Counted from the first letter of the stretch, positions 10,381 to 18,257 are shown. The stretch: 21,812 bases of DNA from Candidatus Latescibacterota bacterium (GCA_016209865.1 JACQVL010000115.1:1-21812); one strand, 5' to 3'. The notes: a model not told the origin generated them from the sequence alone. Program-made: numbers and translations.

Positions 10381-10430
10381 TTTACGTTGGATCCAAGCCC
10401 GTCTAACAACGCGCTGCAGGCCGACGTAAA
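10381..10430. repeat. Near-perfect inverted repeat around the attC-like half site
   Basis: TTTACGTTGG (10381-10390) pairs with CCGACGTAAA (10421-10430), giving 10 bp with one G-U pair around a 30-base loop that holds GTCTAAC. It could act as a transcript-end hairpin for the methyltransferase, although no T-run follows, or be part of a rearranged recombination site. Confidence 0.5.
10401..10425 (+). other. attC-like left half (R'' and L'' boxes)
   Basis: The stretch starts GTCTAACAACGCGCTGCAGG and ends GGCCGAC. GTCTAAC fits the inverse core RYYYAAC and GGCCGAC the inner box. Both resemble the left half of known attC sites, such as that of aadA cassettes, which also begins GTCTAACAA and continues to GCCGACG. 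The expected complementary right half ending in GTTRRRY is not found before the next gene, so this is at best a truncated site. It lies 53 bases after the methyltransferase stop. Confidence 0.5.
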
Positions 10431-10464
10431 CCGCTCTTCTCTTCTGCAACACAAGGAGTTCCCC

Positions 10465-10842
10465 ATGCGCCAGTGCCTGATTGGTCTCATCCCTGTCCTG
10501 CTTGCGCTCTCCGGGTGTGCGGCGCAGCATGCGCTCGTCGCGGCAAGCGCAGCCCCCGCCGATGCCCCCGCCAAGACCCTCACGATCATCGCCCGGAAGT
10601 ACCACTTTACCCCGAAGGAGATCGTCGTCAAACGAGGAACCCTCGTCCGGCTGACGCTGAAAAGCGAGGACGTCACGCATGGGTTCGCGTTGAAGAGCGC
10701 CGGGATCAACGTCAAGCTGCCGCCCGGCCAGACGGTCGAGGTGACGTTCTACGCCAGCCAGCGCGGGGAAGAAGGGTTCGCCTGCTCGAATTTTTGCGGC
10801 ATCGGCCATCTCGCCATGGACGGACGGATCATCGTGCAATAA
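10465..10842 (+). CDS. Stand-alone CuA-site cupredoxin lipoprotein (COX2-like domain)
   Basis: This 125-residue protein begins with a lipoprotein signal; the lipobox LSGC puts the lipidated cysteine at C18, followed by an Ala/Pro-rich linker. From about residue 38 a cupredoxin fold is predicted. The copper site is complete for binuclear CuA: H72 (in VTHGF) and C107, C111, H115, M118 arranged C-x3-C-x3-H-x2-M, as in the periplasmic domain of cytochrome c oxidase subunit II and in nitrous oxide reductase. Plastocyanin-type blue copper proteins lack the second cysteine. No oxidase subunit II membrane helices and no oxidase genes are present. Likely role: electron carrier or copper-binding protein at the outer face of a membrane (inference). 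AAGGAG 6 bases before the ATG at 10465 fixes the start; a longer frame from 10387 has no signal-peptide logic. Confidence 0.88.
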   Translation: MRQCLIGLIPVLLALSGCAAQHALVAASAAPADAPAKTLTIIARKYHFTPKEIVVKRGTLVRLTLKSEDVTHGFALKSAGINVKLPPGQTVEVTFYASQRGEEGFACSNFCGIGHLAMDGRIIVQ

Positions 10843-10844
10843 CC

Positions 10845-10873
10845 TTGACACCGTACGGCGCCCCCGCTATTTT
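10845..10873 (+). promoter_or_regulatory. Sigma-70-type promoter for the glycan/radical SAM operon
   Basis: A perfect -35 TTGACA (10845-10850) is separated by exactly 17 bases from TATTTT (10868-10873, 4 of 6 matches). It begins directly after the stop codon of the CuA gene and would give a leader of about 75 bases before the ATG at 10957. It is the best promoter match I found in the window. Confidence 0.6.
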
Positions 10874-10919
10874 ATGAAAGAACTCGCTTTCTCCCCTCAT
10901 CGAGAGTGTTCTCAGGACT

Positions 10920-10929
10920 GTCGGCCGAC
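10920..10929. promoter_or_regulatory. Perfect 10-bp palindrome GTCGGCCGAC in the operon leader
   Basis: This self-complementary decamer lies about 40 bases downstream of the presumed transcription start. Just before it, GAGA and TCTC pair around GTGT (near 10902-10913). A role as repressor site or leader hairpin is possible; in GC-rich DNA chance is also possible. Confidence 0.3.
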
Positions 10930-10956
10930 CGGACTCACCGTCGATAGAGCGCCGCT

Positions 10957-13086
10957 ATGCGTATCGGGATGGATGCGACCTGTCTCCCTCAGGCCCCGGC
11001 CGGAGTGGGCCGGTATCTTCGCGGCCTCCTCACCGCGCTGGCCGGATTGGACACTTCGCACGAGTACGTCGTCTTCATCAAAGAGTCGGATCGCGCCTGG
11101 TTCCGAGCCCTCGAACATCCCCGGCTGACATGGGTGACGATCCCCCACACCATCCGGCCGGCCCGGCTGCTCTGGGAACTGGTCATGACGCCACGGGTCA
11201 TCGACCAGTTCCGCCTCGACGTCTGGCATGCCCCCCATTACATCGTCCCGCTGTCCGCCGGGCGCTGCCGGGTGGTCGTGACGTTCCACGACATGACCTT
11301 CCATCTCTTCCCGGAATGGTACTCCACGCTGAAGCGCATGGCCTTCCAATGGGCGTTGCCGCGCGCAGCCCGGACCGCACATCGCATCATCGCTGATTCG
11401 TACACCACCAAAGAGGACATTACCCATCTCCTTCATGTCGAGCCGGACCGGATCACGGTGATTCATCCCGGTCTCGATCCGGCGTTCCGTCCGGTCGAGG
11501 ACGCCGCCGTCCTGGCGGCGGTCCGGGCGCGATACCGTCTGGACGCGCCTTACATCCTGGCGGTGGGGACGCTCGACCGGCGGAAGAACCTGCTCACTCT
11601 CGTCCGGGCGTACGACGCGCTCGTCGAGCGAGAGCAGGCAGACTGCCTCCTCGTCCTGGCCGGGCAACGGGGGAATGACGCGCCAGCGCTCCTCCAGGAG
11701 ATCGCGGCGCGACGGCTGCATGATCGGGTGCGTCTCGTCGGCTACGTGGCGGACGAGGACCTGCCAGCGCTGTACACCGGAGCCCGACTGTTCGTCTCCG
11801 CGTCACGGTACGAAGGCTTCGGGTTCCCCGTCCTGGAGGCGATGGCGTGCGGCACCCCCGTCCTGACCTCCCCCTCTCCGTCGGTCATGGAAATGGCCGG
11901 CAACGACGGCGTCATCCTCGACCCGCTCGATGCGCAGGAGTGGTGCGACCGTATGGCCGGCGCGCTGGTCCGCCCAGCTTCCCGTCTCAACGACGGGTCC
12001 CCGTTCGCCGCCCAGTACTCGTGGACCGAGGCGGCACGGCAGACGCTCCGGGTGTACGAGGAGGTCTTCGGCCACGAGGGGACATCCCCCGCCTCGAACG
12101 GGGGCGCCCCGCTCGCTGCTCCTCCTCTCGATCGCTTATTCGACGACGAGGCTCGTCCTCAGCCTCCTTCCAATGGCGTTGTCTCTGATGGGTTACACCG
12201 GGCGATCCTCAAGACGATCGTCTACTCGGACCTGTTCGACTATCCCCTGTCGGCGGCTGAGACCCATCGCGGCCTCATCGGACATCGAGCGGAGCCGGAC
12301 GAGGTGACGGCAGCGCTGCAGTCCCCCGCGCTGTCGGAGAAGATCGCCGAATTGAACGGCCTGTACATGCTGAAAGGACGGGAAACCCTGGGCGACGCCC
12401 GGGCCGTCCGGGCGGCCCGTGCTGCTCAGTTGCTCACGCGCCATCGTCCCCTCCTGCGATGGCTGTGCGCCTGCCCGTTCGTCCGCATGGTCGCCCTGTC
12501 GGGCGGGATCGCGTTCGAGAACTGCGGGGAGGAGAGCGATATCGACCTCTTCGTGATCGTGGAGGGAGCGCGCATCTGGAGCACGTATGCCTTCCTGGCC
12601 GGCGTGGCCAAGCTGATCGGCAAACGAGACCTCCTCTGTTTGAACTACCTCATCGGCCGGACGGATTACTGCGTGGAGGAGCACGATTTCTTCACCGCCC
12701 ATCAGATCGCCAGTCTCAAGCCGATCTACGGCTGGGAGCGATTCCGGCGGTTCACGGCGGCCAACGGGTGGGTCACCGCTCACCTCCCGCAGTGGAACGG
12801 TCACGCCAACGGGACGGTGAACCACCGGGCTTCGGAAATCGTCCTCTCCCCGTGGGCTGCCCGTCTCAAGCGCGGGATCGAGTTCCTGCTCGGCCTCCCG
12901 GTCTTTCATCCGATCGACTGGTCGATCTACCGGCTCTACCGTCGTCGGATTCTCCGCAAGGTCGCCGGACGCACACACAGCGGGGTCCGGTTAGGACGGC
13001 ACCTGATCAAGCTCCACACGACCGACCACGGGGGCCAACTGTTGGAGCGCTTCGAGCGTCGTGTGGCAGAGGTTGAACATGGCTGA
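10957..13086 (+). CDS. GT4-family glycosyltransferase fused to a nucleotidyltransferase-like domain
   Basis: The 709-residue cytosolic protein has two halves. Residues 1 to about 372 are a GT-B glycosyltransferase of the GT4 type: N-terminal GVGRYLRGLL loop, ILAVGTLDRRKNL at the domain junction, and the donor-site E-x7-E (E286, E294) in SRYEGFGFPVLEAMACG. A low-complexity linker (about 373-410) leads to a winged-helix-like segment (ILKTIVYSDLFDYPLSAAET). A polymerase-beta-like nucleotidyltransferase signature follows: SGG at 515-517 and SDIDLF with acidic residues D528 and D530. As separate proteins, such YSDLFDYPL/nucleotidyltransferase-like proteins occur beside sugar-transfer genes in other lineages (recollection, not checked). 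The fusion suggests coupled sugar activation and transfer, but the second activity is unproven. It is the first gene of the operon, and its stop overlaps the next start by 8 bases. Confidence 0.88.
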   Translation: MRIGMDATCLPQAPAGVGRYLRGLLTALAGLDTSHEYVVFIKESDRAWFRALEHPRLTWVTIPHTIRPARLLWELVMTPRVIDQFRLDVWHAPHYIVPLSAGRCRVVVTFHDMTFHLFPEWYSTLKRMAFQWALPRAARTAHRIIADSYTTKEDITHLLHVEPDRITVIHPGLDPAFRPVEDAAVLAAVRARYRLDAPYILAVGTLDRRKNLLTLVRAYDALVEREQADCLLVLAGQRGNDAPALLQEIAARRLHDRVRLVGYVADEDLPALYTGARLFVSASRYEGFGFPVLEAMACGTPVLTSPSPSVMEMAGNDGVILDPLDAQEWCDRMAGALVRPASRLNDGSPFAAQYSWTEAARQTLRVYEEVFGHEGTSPASNGGAPLAAPPLDRLFDDEARPQPPSNGVVSDGLHRAILKTIVYSDLFDYPLSAAETHRGLIGHRAEPDEVTAALQSPALSEKIAELNGLYMLKGRETLGDARAVRAARAAQLLTRHRPLLRWLCACPFVRMVALSGGIAFENCGEESDIDLFVIVEGARIWSTYAFLAGVAKLIGKRDLLCLNYLIGRTDYCVEEHDFFTAHQIASLKPIYGWERFRRFTAANGWVTAHLPQWNGHANGTVNHRASEIVLSPWAARLKRGIEFLLGLPVFHPIDWSIYRLYRRRILRKVAGRTHSGVRLGRHLIKLHTTDHGGQLLERFERRVAEVEHG

Positions 13087-14539
13087 TATCTTATTCTCTC
13101 ACTCCTATTTTTTGCGGTTCGACCCCAAGCAATGGGAGACGATGCAGCCGTACCCGCCGCTCGGCACGCTGTACGCGGCCAGCTACACGCGGCAGCGGGG
13201 CTACTCCGTCGCGCTGTTCGACAGCATGCTGGCGGCCGGACCGGATGAGTTCCGCGCCGCGCTCGACGCCCACCAGCCCCGGTTCGTCGTGCTCTACGAG
13301 GACAGCTTCAACTACCTCAGCAAGATGTGCCTCACCCGGATGCGGGAAGCGGCGTTCGTCATGGCCGGTCTGGCGAAGCGCCAGGGGGGCTGTACCGTCA
13401 TCGTCTCCGGGTCGGACGCGACCGATCACAAGGCGGCGTACCTGGCGCATGGGGCGGATTATCTCCTGATCGGGGAAGGGGAGATCACCCTCGTCGCCCT
13501 GCTCGACGTGCTCTCCGGGCGGTCCCGGACATCGCTCGACGACGTCCCCGGCCTGGCGTTCATCCGTGACGGGACGCTCCGGCAGACAGGGGAACGAGAG
13601 TTGCTCCGCGACCTCGATGTCCTCCCGCCGCCTGCTCGCGACCTGCTCGACATCCCGCTGTATGAGCGGGCCTGGCGGACGCGCCACGGGTACTTCTCGA
13701 TGAACGTCGTGACGACGCGAGGATGCCCGTTCAAGTGCAACTGGTGCGCCAAGCCGATCTACGGAAACCGGTACAACAGTCGCAGCCCGGAGCGCGTCGC
13801 CGCCGAGCTGCGGGAGTTGAAGACGACCTGCCGGCCGGATCATCTCTGGTTCGCGGACGACATCTTCGGCCTGAAGCCCGGCTGGGTCGAACGGTTCAGC
13901 CGGTGCGTCATTGAGCAGGACGCGGTCATCCCTTTCAAGATTCAGGCACGGGTCGATCTGTTGGACGAGGACGTCGTCCGGGCGCTGAAAACGGCCGGGT
14001 GCCGGTCGATCTGGGTAGGCGCGGAATCCGGGTCGCAGAAGATTTTAGACGCGATGGACAAGGGGACGACGGTCGAGCAGATCCACACGGCAGCTGCACG
14101 GCTCCACCGGCACGGCATCGAGGTCGGGTTCTTTCTGCAGTTCGGCTATCCCGGCGAGACGTGGGAGGACATCGGCAAGACGATGCTGATGGTTCGGGAC
14201 TGCCGGCCGGACGACATCGGGATTTCTGTCTCCTACCCGCTGCCCGGGACGATGTTCTACGAGCGGGTCAGGCAGGAGTTGGGGGAAAAGCGGAACTGGA
14301 CGGACAGCGATGATCTTGCGATGATGTTCCGGGGGACGTACTCCCCAGAGTTCTACCGGACGCTCCACCGTGTCGTGCACGGACGGTTCCGGGTGCAGAA
14401 AGGGTTGGATGCGTTCGCTGAGTGGCTGCGGCATCCGGCGCGGTTGGACGGGCAGCGGATGCGGACAGTGGCGGCGGCGGCGTCCGGCGCGGCGATGGCG
14501 GCGGTCGGGGGCGTGCGGCTGAGACGGCTGAGGCATTAA
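13079..14539 (+). CDS. B12-binding-type radical SAM protein 1
   Basis: The 486 residues form an N-terminal Rossmann-like domain of the cobalamin-binding type (about 1-145, with MQPYPPLGTLYAASY and LIGEGE) and a radical SAM domain. The 4Fe-4S motif C-x3-C-x2-C is C216, C220, C223 (RGCPFKCNWC); later ESGSQKILDAMDKG marks the barrel. Such enzymes cleave SAM to a 5'-deoxyadenosyl radical and often methylate or rearrange unactivated carbons. The Rossmann domain has no DxHxxG cobalamin-ligand motif, so cobalamin, if bound, would be base-off without a protein histidine, as proposed for several BchE-like enzymes. The ATG at 13079, inside the upstream gene, has GAGG 6-7 bases before it. It resembles protein 3 (start 15972) most. 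The substrate is unknown; a glycan or its lipid carrier is inferred from neighbours. Confidence 0.9.
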   Translation: MADILFSHSYFLRFDPKQWETMQPYPPLGTLYAASYTRQRGYSVALFDSMLAAGPDEFRAALDAHQPRFVVLYEDSFNYLSKMCLTRMREAAFVMAGLAKRQGGCTVIVSGSDATDHKAAYLAHGADYLLIGEGEITLVALLDVLSGRSRTSLDDVPGLAFIRDGTLRQTGERELLRDLDVLPPPARDLLDIPLYERAWRTRHGYFSMNVVTTRGCPFKCNWCAKPIYGNRYNSRSPERVAAELRELKTTCRPDHLWFADDIFGLKPGWVERFSRCVIEQDAVIPFKIQARVDLLDEDVVRALKTAGCRSIWVGAESGSQKILDAMDKGTTVEQIHTAAARLHRHGIEVGFFLQFGYPGETWEDIGKTMLMVRDCRPDDIGISVSYPLPGTMFYERVRQELGEKRNWTDSDDLAMMFRGTYSPEFYRTLHRVVHGRFRVQKGLDAFAEWLRHPARLDGQRMRTVAAAASGAAMAAVGGVRLRRLRH

Positions 14540-14545
14540 TTCCCT

Positions 14546-15961
14546 ATGTCATCCCATCGCATCCTCCTCTACAACCCGCACGCGGTGTTTTACACGATGC
14601 CGCTCGGCCTGCTCGCCGTCGGGTCGGCGCTCGACCCGGCCCGGTACACCGTCGACATCGTCGACGCCCGGCTGGAGCGCGACCCGCTCACCACGGTGCT
14701 CAGCCGCATCGACGGGGCGCTCTGCTTAGGGGTGACCGTCCTCACCGGAGGCCCGATCCGGGACGCGCTGCGGGTGTCCCGCGCGGTCAAGGCGAAGCGG
14801 CCCGACCTGCCGGTCGTCTGGGGCGGCTGGCATCCGTCGCTCTTCCAGACGGCGTGTCTGGACGAGCCGGGCGTGGACGTGACGGTGGCCGGACAGGGAG
14901 AGGACACGTTCGCGGAGATCGTCGCCCGGCTGGCGGCGCGGGAGCCGCTCGACGGCTGCGCGGGATCGGCATTCCGCCGGAACGGGTCGGTCGTCGTCAA
15001 CCCGCCGCGCCGGCTGCGTGACGTGAACGAGTTCCCGGCGCACGATTACGACCTCATCCCGGTCGAACGGTACTTCCAGTTGAAAGGACAGCGGCAGGTC
15101 GATTACATCTCGTCCCAGGGCTGCCGGTTCCGGTGCGCGTTCTGCGCCGACCCGTTCGTCTACGAGCGCGGTTGGGTGGGACTGTCGCCGGAACGGATGG
15201 GACGGGAAGTGGCAGCACTGTTCGCGCAGTACCGGTTTCGGGAACTCGCGTTCCAGGACGAGACGTTTTTCACGAGCGCGAAACGGGTGGATGCGATCTG
15301 CGACGCGTTCTTAGCGGCGGGACTGTCGATCACCTGGACGGCGACGATGCGGGCAGACCAGGCCACCCGGATGAATGATGAGCTGTTCGCCAAAGCCAAA
15401 CGTTCCGGCCTCCGGCGGGTGATGATCGGCGTCGAGTCCGGCTCCCAGCAGATGCTCGACTGGATGGAGAAAGACATCACCGTCGAGCAGGTGCTCATCA
15501 GCGCGGAGCAGTGCGTCCGGCACGGGATCGGCGCGATCTTCCCGTTCATCGTCGGGTTCCCCGGCGAGCCGGACGAGAGCGTGGCGGCGACGATGCGGCT
15601 GGTGAAGCAGTTGCGCCGGATGAGTCCGCAGTTCGAGACACCGATCTTTTTTTATCAACCGTATCCCGGCTCACTCATCGCGGACGAGGTCGCACGAGCC
15701 GGTTATCCGATGCCGCAGACCCTCGACGAATGGGCAGAGTTCGACTATGTGGGATCGTACGGTTCCTGGGTGAGCCGTAAGAAATGGCGGATGATGCAGC
15801 GGTTTACATTCTACCAGCGCCACGCATTCGGCGTGCATCCCAGCCCGCTCCATCGCCCGCTCCAGGCGCTCTCCCGATGGCGGTGCGACCGGGACTTCTA
15901 CGAACTGCCGATAGAGAAGACAGTCGTTGAATGGCTCCGGCCCGCGCCACAATTATCATGA
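14546..15961 (+). CDS. B12-binding-type radical SAM protein 2
   Basis: The 471 residues have a cobalamin-type Rossmann domain (starting ILLYNPHAVFYTMPLGLLAVGSAL; VWGGWHPSL near 90; GQGEDTFAEI) and a radical SAM domain with C193, C197, C200 (QGCRFRCAFC) and GVESGSQQMLDWMEKD. It belongs to a different subfamily from protein 1: the VWGGxxPSL and GQGExTF signatures are shared instead with the truncated protein at 20642. The C-terminal part (IFFYQPYPGSL and a basic helix-rich tail) may hold substrate specificity. It starts 6 bases after the previous stop and is certainly co-transcribed. A weak GAGG further upstream is its only ribosome binding site, suggesting translational coupling. Substrate unknown. 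Confidence 0.9.
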   Translation: MSSHRILLYNPHAVFYTMPLGLLAVGSALDPARYTVDIVDARLERDPLTTVLSRIDGALCLGVTVLTGGPIRDALRVSRAVKAKRPDLPVVWGGWHPSLFQTACLDEPGVDVTVAGQGEDTFAEIVARLAAREPLDGCAGSAFRRNGSVVVNPPRRLRDVNEFPAHDYDLIPVERYFQLKGQRQVDYISSQGCRFRCAFCADPFVYERGWVGLSPERMGREVAALFAQYRFRELAFQDETFFTSAKRVDAICDAFLAAGLSITWTATMRADQATRMNDELFAKAKRSGLRRVMIGVESGSQQMLDWMEKDITVEQVLISAEQCVRHGIGAIFPFIVGFPGEPDESVAATMRLVKQLRRMSPQFETPIFFYQPYPGSLIADEVARAGYPMPQTLDEWAEFDYVGSYGSWVSRKKWRMMQRFTFYQRHAFGVHPSPLHRPLQALSRWRCDRDFYELPIEKTVVEWLRPAPQLS

Positions 15962-15971
15962 GTGAATTCCC

Positions 15972-17366
15972 ATGGACCTCCTCCTCGCCCACGGCTACTT
16001 CCTCGACGACGACCCGAAAGAGCGGCGAATCATGAAGCCCTACCCGCCGCTCGGTCTGCTGTACCTCTCGGCGTACCTGAAATCCAGGGGGTTCGCGGTC
16101 GAGGTGTTCGATTCCACCTTCCGGCCCCGTCAGGAATTCCGGACGCTCCTTGACACGCGGCATCCCTCAGTCGTCGGGCTGTATTGTAATCTGATGACAA
16201 AGCCGACCGTACTCAGGATGATGGCGGAGGCGAAGGCAGCCGGGGCGACGGTGATCGTCGGCGGGCCGGAACCCCCGTACTACGCGGAACAGTTCTTAGA
16301 ACACGGGGCAGACGTCGTCGTCATCGGCGAGGGGGAAACGGCGCTGGAAGACCTCCTCCCGGCGATCCAGCAGCGCGGCGCGCACGACCTGTCAGCCGTT
16401 CGCGGGATCGTGTACCGGACGGACGACGGCACGGTCGTCCGCACGGAGGATCGGCCGTACGTCCCCGACCTCAACGCCCTCCCGTGGCCCGACCGCGCGG
16501 CGATCGACATTCGACAGTACCTCGACGTGTGGCGGGCGCATCACGGTCTGGGATCGATCTCCCTGATTACCGCGCGCGGATGTCCCTACCGGTGCACCTG
16601 GTGCAGCCACTCCGTCTTCGGGGAGACGCATCGCCGCCGCGCGCCCGCGCTCGTCGCGGATGAAGTCGCCCATCTCGTCGAGACGTACCGTCCGGACATG
16701 CTCTGGATGGCGGACGATGTCTTCACGATCAACCATCGCTGGCTGTTCCAGTATGCCGACGAGATGAGCCGGCGGGGGCTCCGCATCCCGTTCGAGTGCA
16801 TCTCCAGGGCGGATCGGCTGAATGAACCGGTGATCGAGACGTTAGCCGGCCTCGGCTGCTTCCGGGTCTGGATCGGGTCGGAGAGCGGCTCACAGCGCAT
16901 CTTAGATGCGATGAAGCGCGACGTAACGGTCGAGTGCATCCGGTCGATGACGAAGACCGCGCAACGACACGGTCTGCAGGTCGGCCTGTTCGTCATGTTA
17001 GGCTACGAAGGGGAGGACGTATCGGACATCGACGCGACGATCCAGCATCTGAAGCAGACGGGGGCGGACACGTTCCTGACGACCGTCGCGTATCCGATCA
17101 ATGGCACTCCGTACTACCGGGAGGTCGAATCCCGGCTGATCGACCGGCTGCCCTGGGAGTCCCGCACCGAGCGGGACCTCTCCGTGAAAGGCCGGCATTC
17201 TCGCCGGTTCTACCGGTTCGCCGATCGCCGGATGGTGCATGAAGTCGCGCTCCATCGCGCCTGGCACAGCCCACGGCGGGACTACACGGCGCTCGCCAAG
17301 GCGTTCATCAACGCGCGGATCGGGCGCTGGGGGATGCGATGGACGCGGAACGAGGTGGAGGTGTGA
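15972..17366 (+). CDS. B12-binding-type radical SAM protein 3
   Basis: The 464 residues follow the same plan: cobalamin-type Rossmann domain (LLLAHGYFLDDDPKERRIMKPYPPLG, with VIVGGPEPPY and VIGEGE), then the radical SAM motif C204, C208, C211 (RGCPYRCTWC) and GSESGSQRILDAMKRD. Its N-terminus and tryptophan-containing cluster loop closely match protein 1 (13079), so the two probably arose by duplication and may act on related positions. The start lies 10 bases after the previous stop. The stop overlaps the next gene's GTG start in a GTGA arrangement, typical of translational coupling. Substrate unknown. Confidence 0.9.
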   Translation: MDLLLAHGYFLDDDPKERRIMKPYPPLGLLYLSAYLKSRGFAVEVFDSTFRPRQEFRTLLDTRHPSVVGLYCNLMTKPTVLRMMAEAKAAGATVIVGGPEPPYYAEQFLEHGADVVVIGEGETALEDLLPAIQQRGAHDLSAVRGIVYRTDDGTVVRTEDRPYVPDLNALPWPDRAAIDIRQYLDVWRAHHGLGSISLITARGCPYRCTWCSHSVFGETHRRRAPALVADEVAHLVETYRPDMLWMADDVFTINHRWLFQYADEMSRRGLRIPFECISRADRLNEPVIETLAGLGCFRVWIGSESGSQRILDAMKRDVTVECIRSMTKTAQRHGLQVGLFVMLGYEGEDVSDIDATIQHLKQTGADTFLTTVAYPINGTPYYREVESRLIDRLPWESRTERDLSVKGRHSRRFYRFADRRMVHEVALHRAWHSPRRDYTALAKAFINARIGRWGMRWTRNEVEV

Positions 17367-18145
17367 ACCCGTTTGACACCATCGCCCCGGCGTATGACGA
17401 TACCTTCACGCACAGCCGGGTCGGCCAGTACCAGCGTGCAGTTGTCGCTGAGATCATGGCGCGCCGGTTCACACCAGGGATGCGGGTGCTGGAGATCGGC
17501 TGCGGCACCGGAGTCGATGCGGTCTGGCTGGCCCGGCGCGGGGTGTCGGTCGTGGCGATCGACACGGCGCCCGCGATGGTCGAGGTCGCCAGGCGGCGTG
17601 TCGAGGCGCATGGGGTCCAGGACCGGGTAGACGTCCGTGAGCGATCCGTTCAACAACTCGACCAGGAAGCGTTCGACGGGCTGTTCGATGGCGTGTTCTC
17701 CAATTTTGGCGTGCTGAACTGCGTCCCCGACCTGCGCTCTACCGGGACGGTGCTGGCCCGGCTGGTTAAGCCCGGCGGGTTCGCGGTGCTCTGCCTGATG
17801 GGCCCCTGGTGCGCTTGGGAGATCGTCGCGCACCTGGCGCAGCGCCATGTCAGGCCAGCGTTCCGGCGGCTTACTCGTGGGGGAGTGGAGGCCCGTGTGG
17901 GCACCGAGACGGTGCATGTCGTGTACCCATCGAGCCATTCCGTCGCCGCTGCGTTCGCTCCGTCCTTCAGGCTGATGGGGATCACCGGCGTCGGGGTCTT
18001 CATCCCGCCCTCCTACCTGGAGCCGATCGTTGATCGCTTCCCCCGTGTATTCCAGACATGCTGGACGCTGGAGCGCGCCGTGAACCGGCGGTATCCGTTC
18101 AACCGGCTCGGCGATCACTACTGTCTGGAGCTGCGACGGACGTGA
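17363..18145 (+). CDS. Class I SAM-dependent methyltransferase
   Basis: The 260-residue soluble enzyme starts NPFDTIAPAYDDTF, a common opening of small-molecule methyltransferases of the UbiE/Methyltransf_11 type. Motif I VLEIGCGTG is at residues 42-50, the acidic end of strand 2 is in VVAIDTAPAM, and FSNFGVLNCVPD resembles motif IV. The C-terminal part is long and basic and could bind an acidic or lipid-linked substrate. GTG at 17363 is chosen because it makes a 4-base GTGA overlap with the preceding stop and has GAGG 7 bases upstream; an ATG at 17339 is the alternative and adds 8 residues. An O- or C-methylation step on the glycan is likely (inference). A 25-bp inverted repeat follows its stop. 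Confidence 0.88.
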   Translation: MNPFDTIAPAYDDTFTHSRVGQYQRAVVAEIMARRFTPGMRVLEIGCGTGVDAVWLARRGVSVVAIDTAPAMVEVARRRVEAHGVQDRVDVRERSVQQLDQEAFDGLFDGVFSNFGVLNCVPDLRSTGTVLARLVKPGGFAVLCLMGPWCAWEIVAHLAQRHVRPAFRRLTRGGVEARVGTETVHVVYPSSHSVAAAFAPSFRLMGITGVGVFIPPSYLEPIVDRFPRVFQTCWTLERAVNRRYPFNRLGDHYCLELRRT

Positions 18146-18146
18146 T

Positions 18147-18248
18147 GATTTTGGATTTTAGATTTTGGATTGAACACCATTGTCTTTCTCACATCCAAAG
18201 TCCTTGTCACATCTTTAATCCAAAATCCAAAATCTAAAATCCAAAATC
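18147..18248. repeat. Perfect 25-bp AT-rich inverted repeat
   Basis: The arms at 18147-18171 and 18224-18248 are exact reverse complements and are built from GATTTTGGATT units; a further CCAAAAT unit extends the right arm inward. The 52-base spacer has no coding potential. The left arm overlaps the methyltransferase stop codon region and the right arm ends 9 bases before the next ATG. It could fold as a long hairpin in the mRNA, separating operon halves, or be a small non-autonomous repeat element. Confidence 0.85.
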
Positions 18249-18257
18249 GGTTTCTCC

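Larger units (their letters stand above)
8611..10425 (+). mobile_element. Putative gene-cassette-like island carrying a restriction-modification pair
   Basis: From about 8555 to 10375 the DNA is visibly AT-rich compared with both flanks and uses different codons. It contains a two-gene restriction-modification pair in one orientation, bounded by GTTAGGC on the left and GTCTAAC plus GGCCGAC on the right. That is the order core site, ORF, attC of an integron cassette. No integrase gene is in the window, and the right half of the attC site is not found, so the element would be an immobile remnant or a cassette placed at a secondary site. Plain horizontal transfer by another route is the alternative. 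Confidence 0.45.

Noticed and set aside
10500-10560. Possible right half of the attC-like site (CTCGTCGCGGC)
   Set aside because: It lies inside the signal and linker region of the CuA lipoprotein gene and does not pair convincingly with the left half at 10401-10425.
10465-10842. Plastocyanin or azurin (blue copper) assignment
   Set aside because: The ligand pattern C-x3-C-x3-H-x2-M with two cysteines is that of a binuclear CuA centre, not a mononuclear blue copper site.
10912-11721. A 269-codon minus-strand frame over the start of the glycosyltransferase fusion gene
   Set aside because: It overlaps conserved glycosyltransferase motifs on the other strand and shows no protein-like features.
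18147-18248. CRISPR-like repeat
   Set aside because: There are only two arms, in inverted rather than direct orientation, with one spacer and no cas genes.
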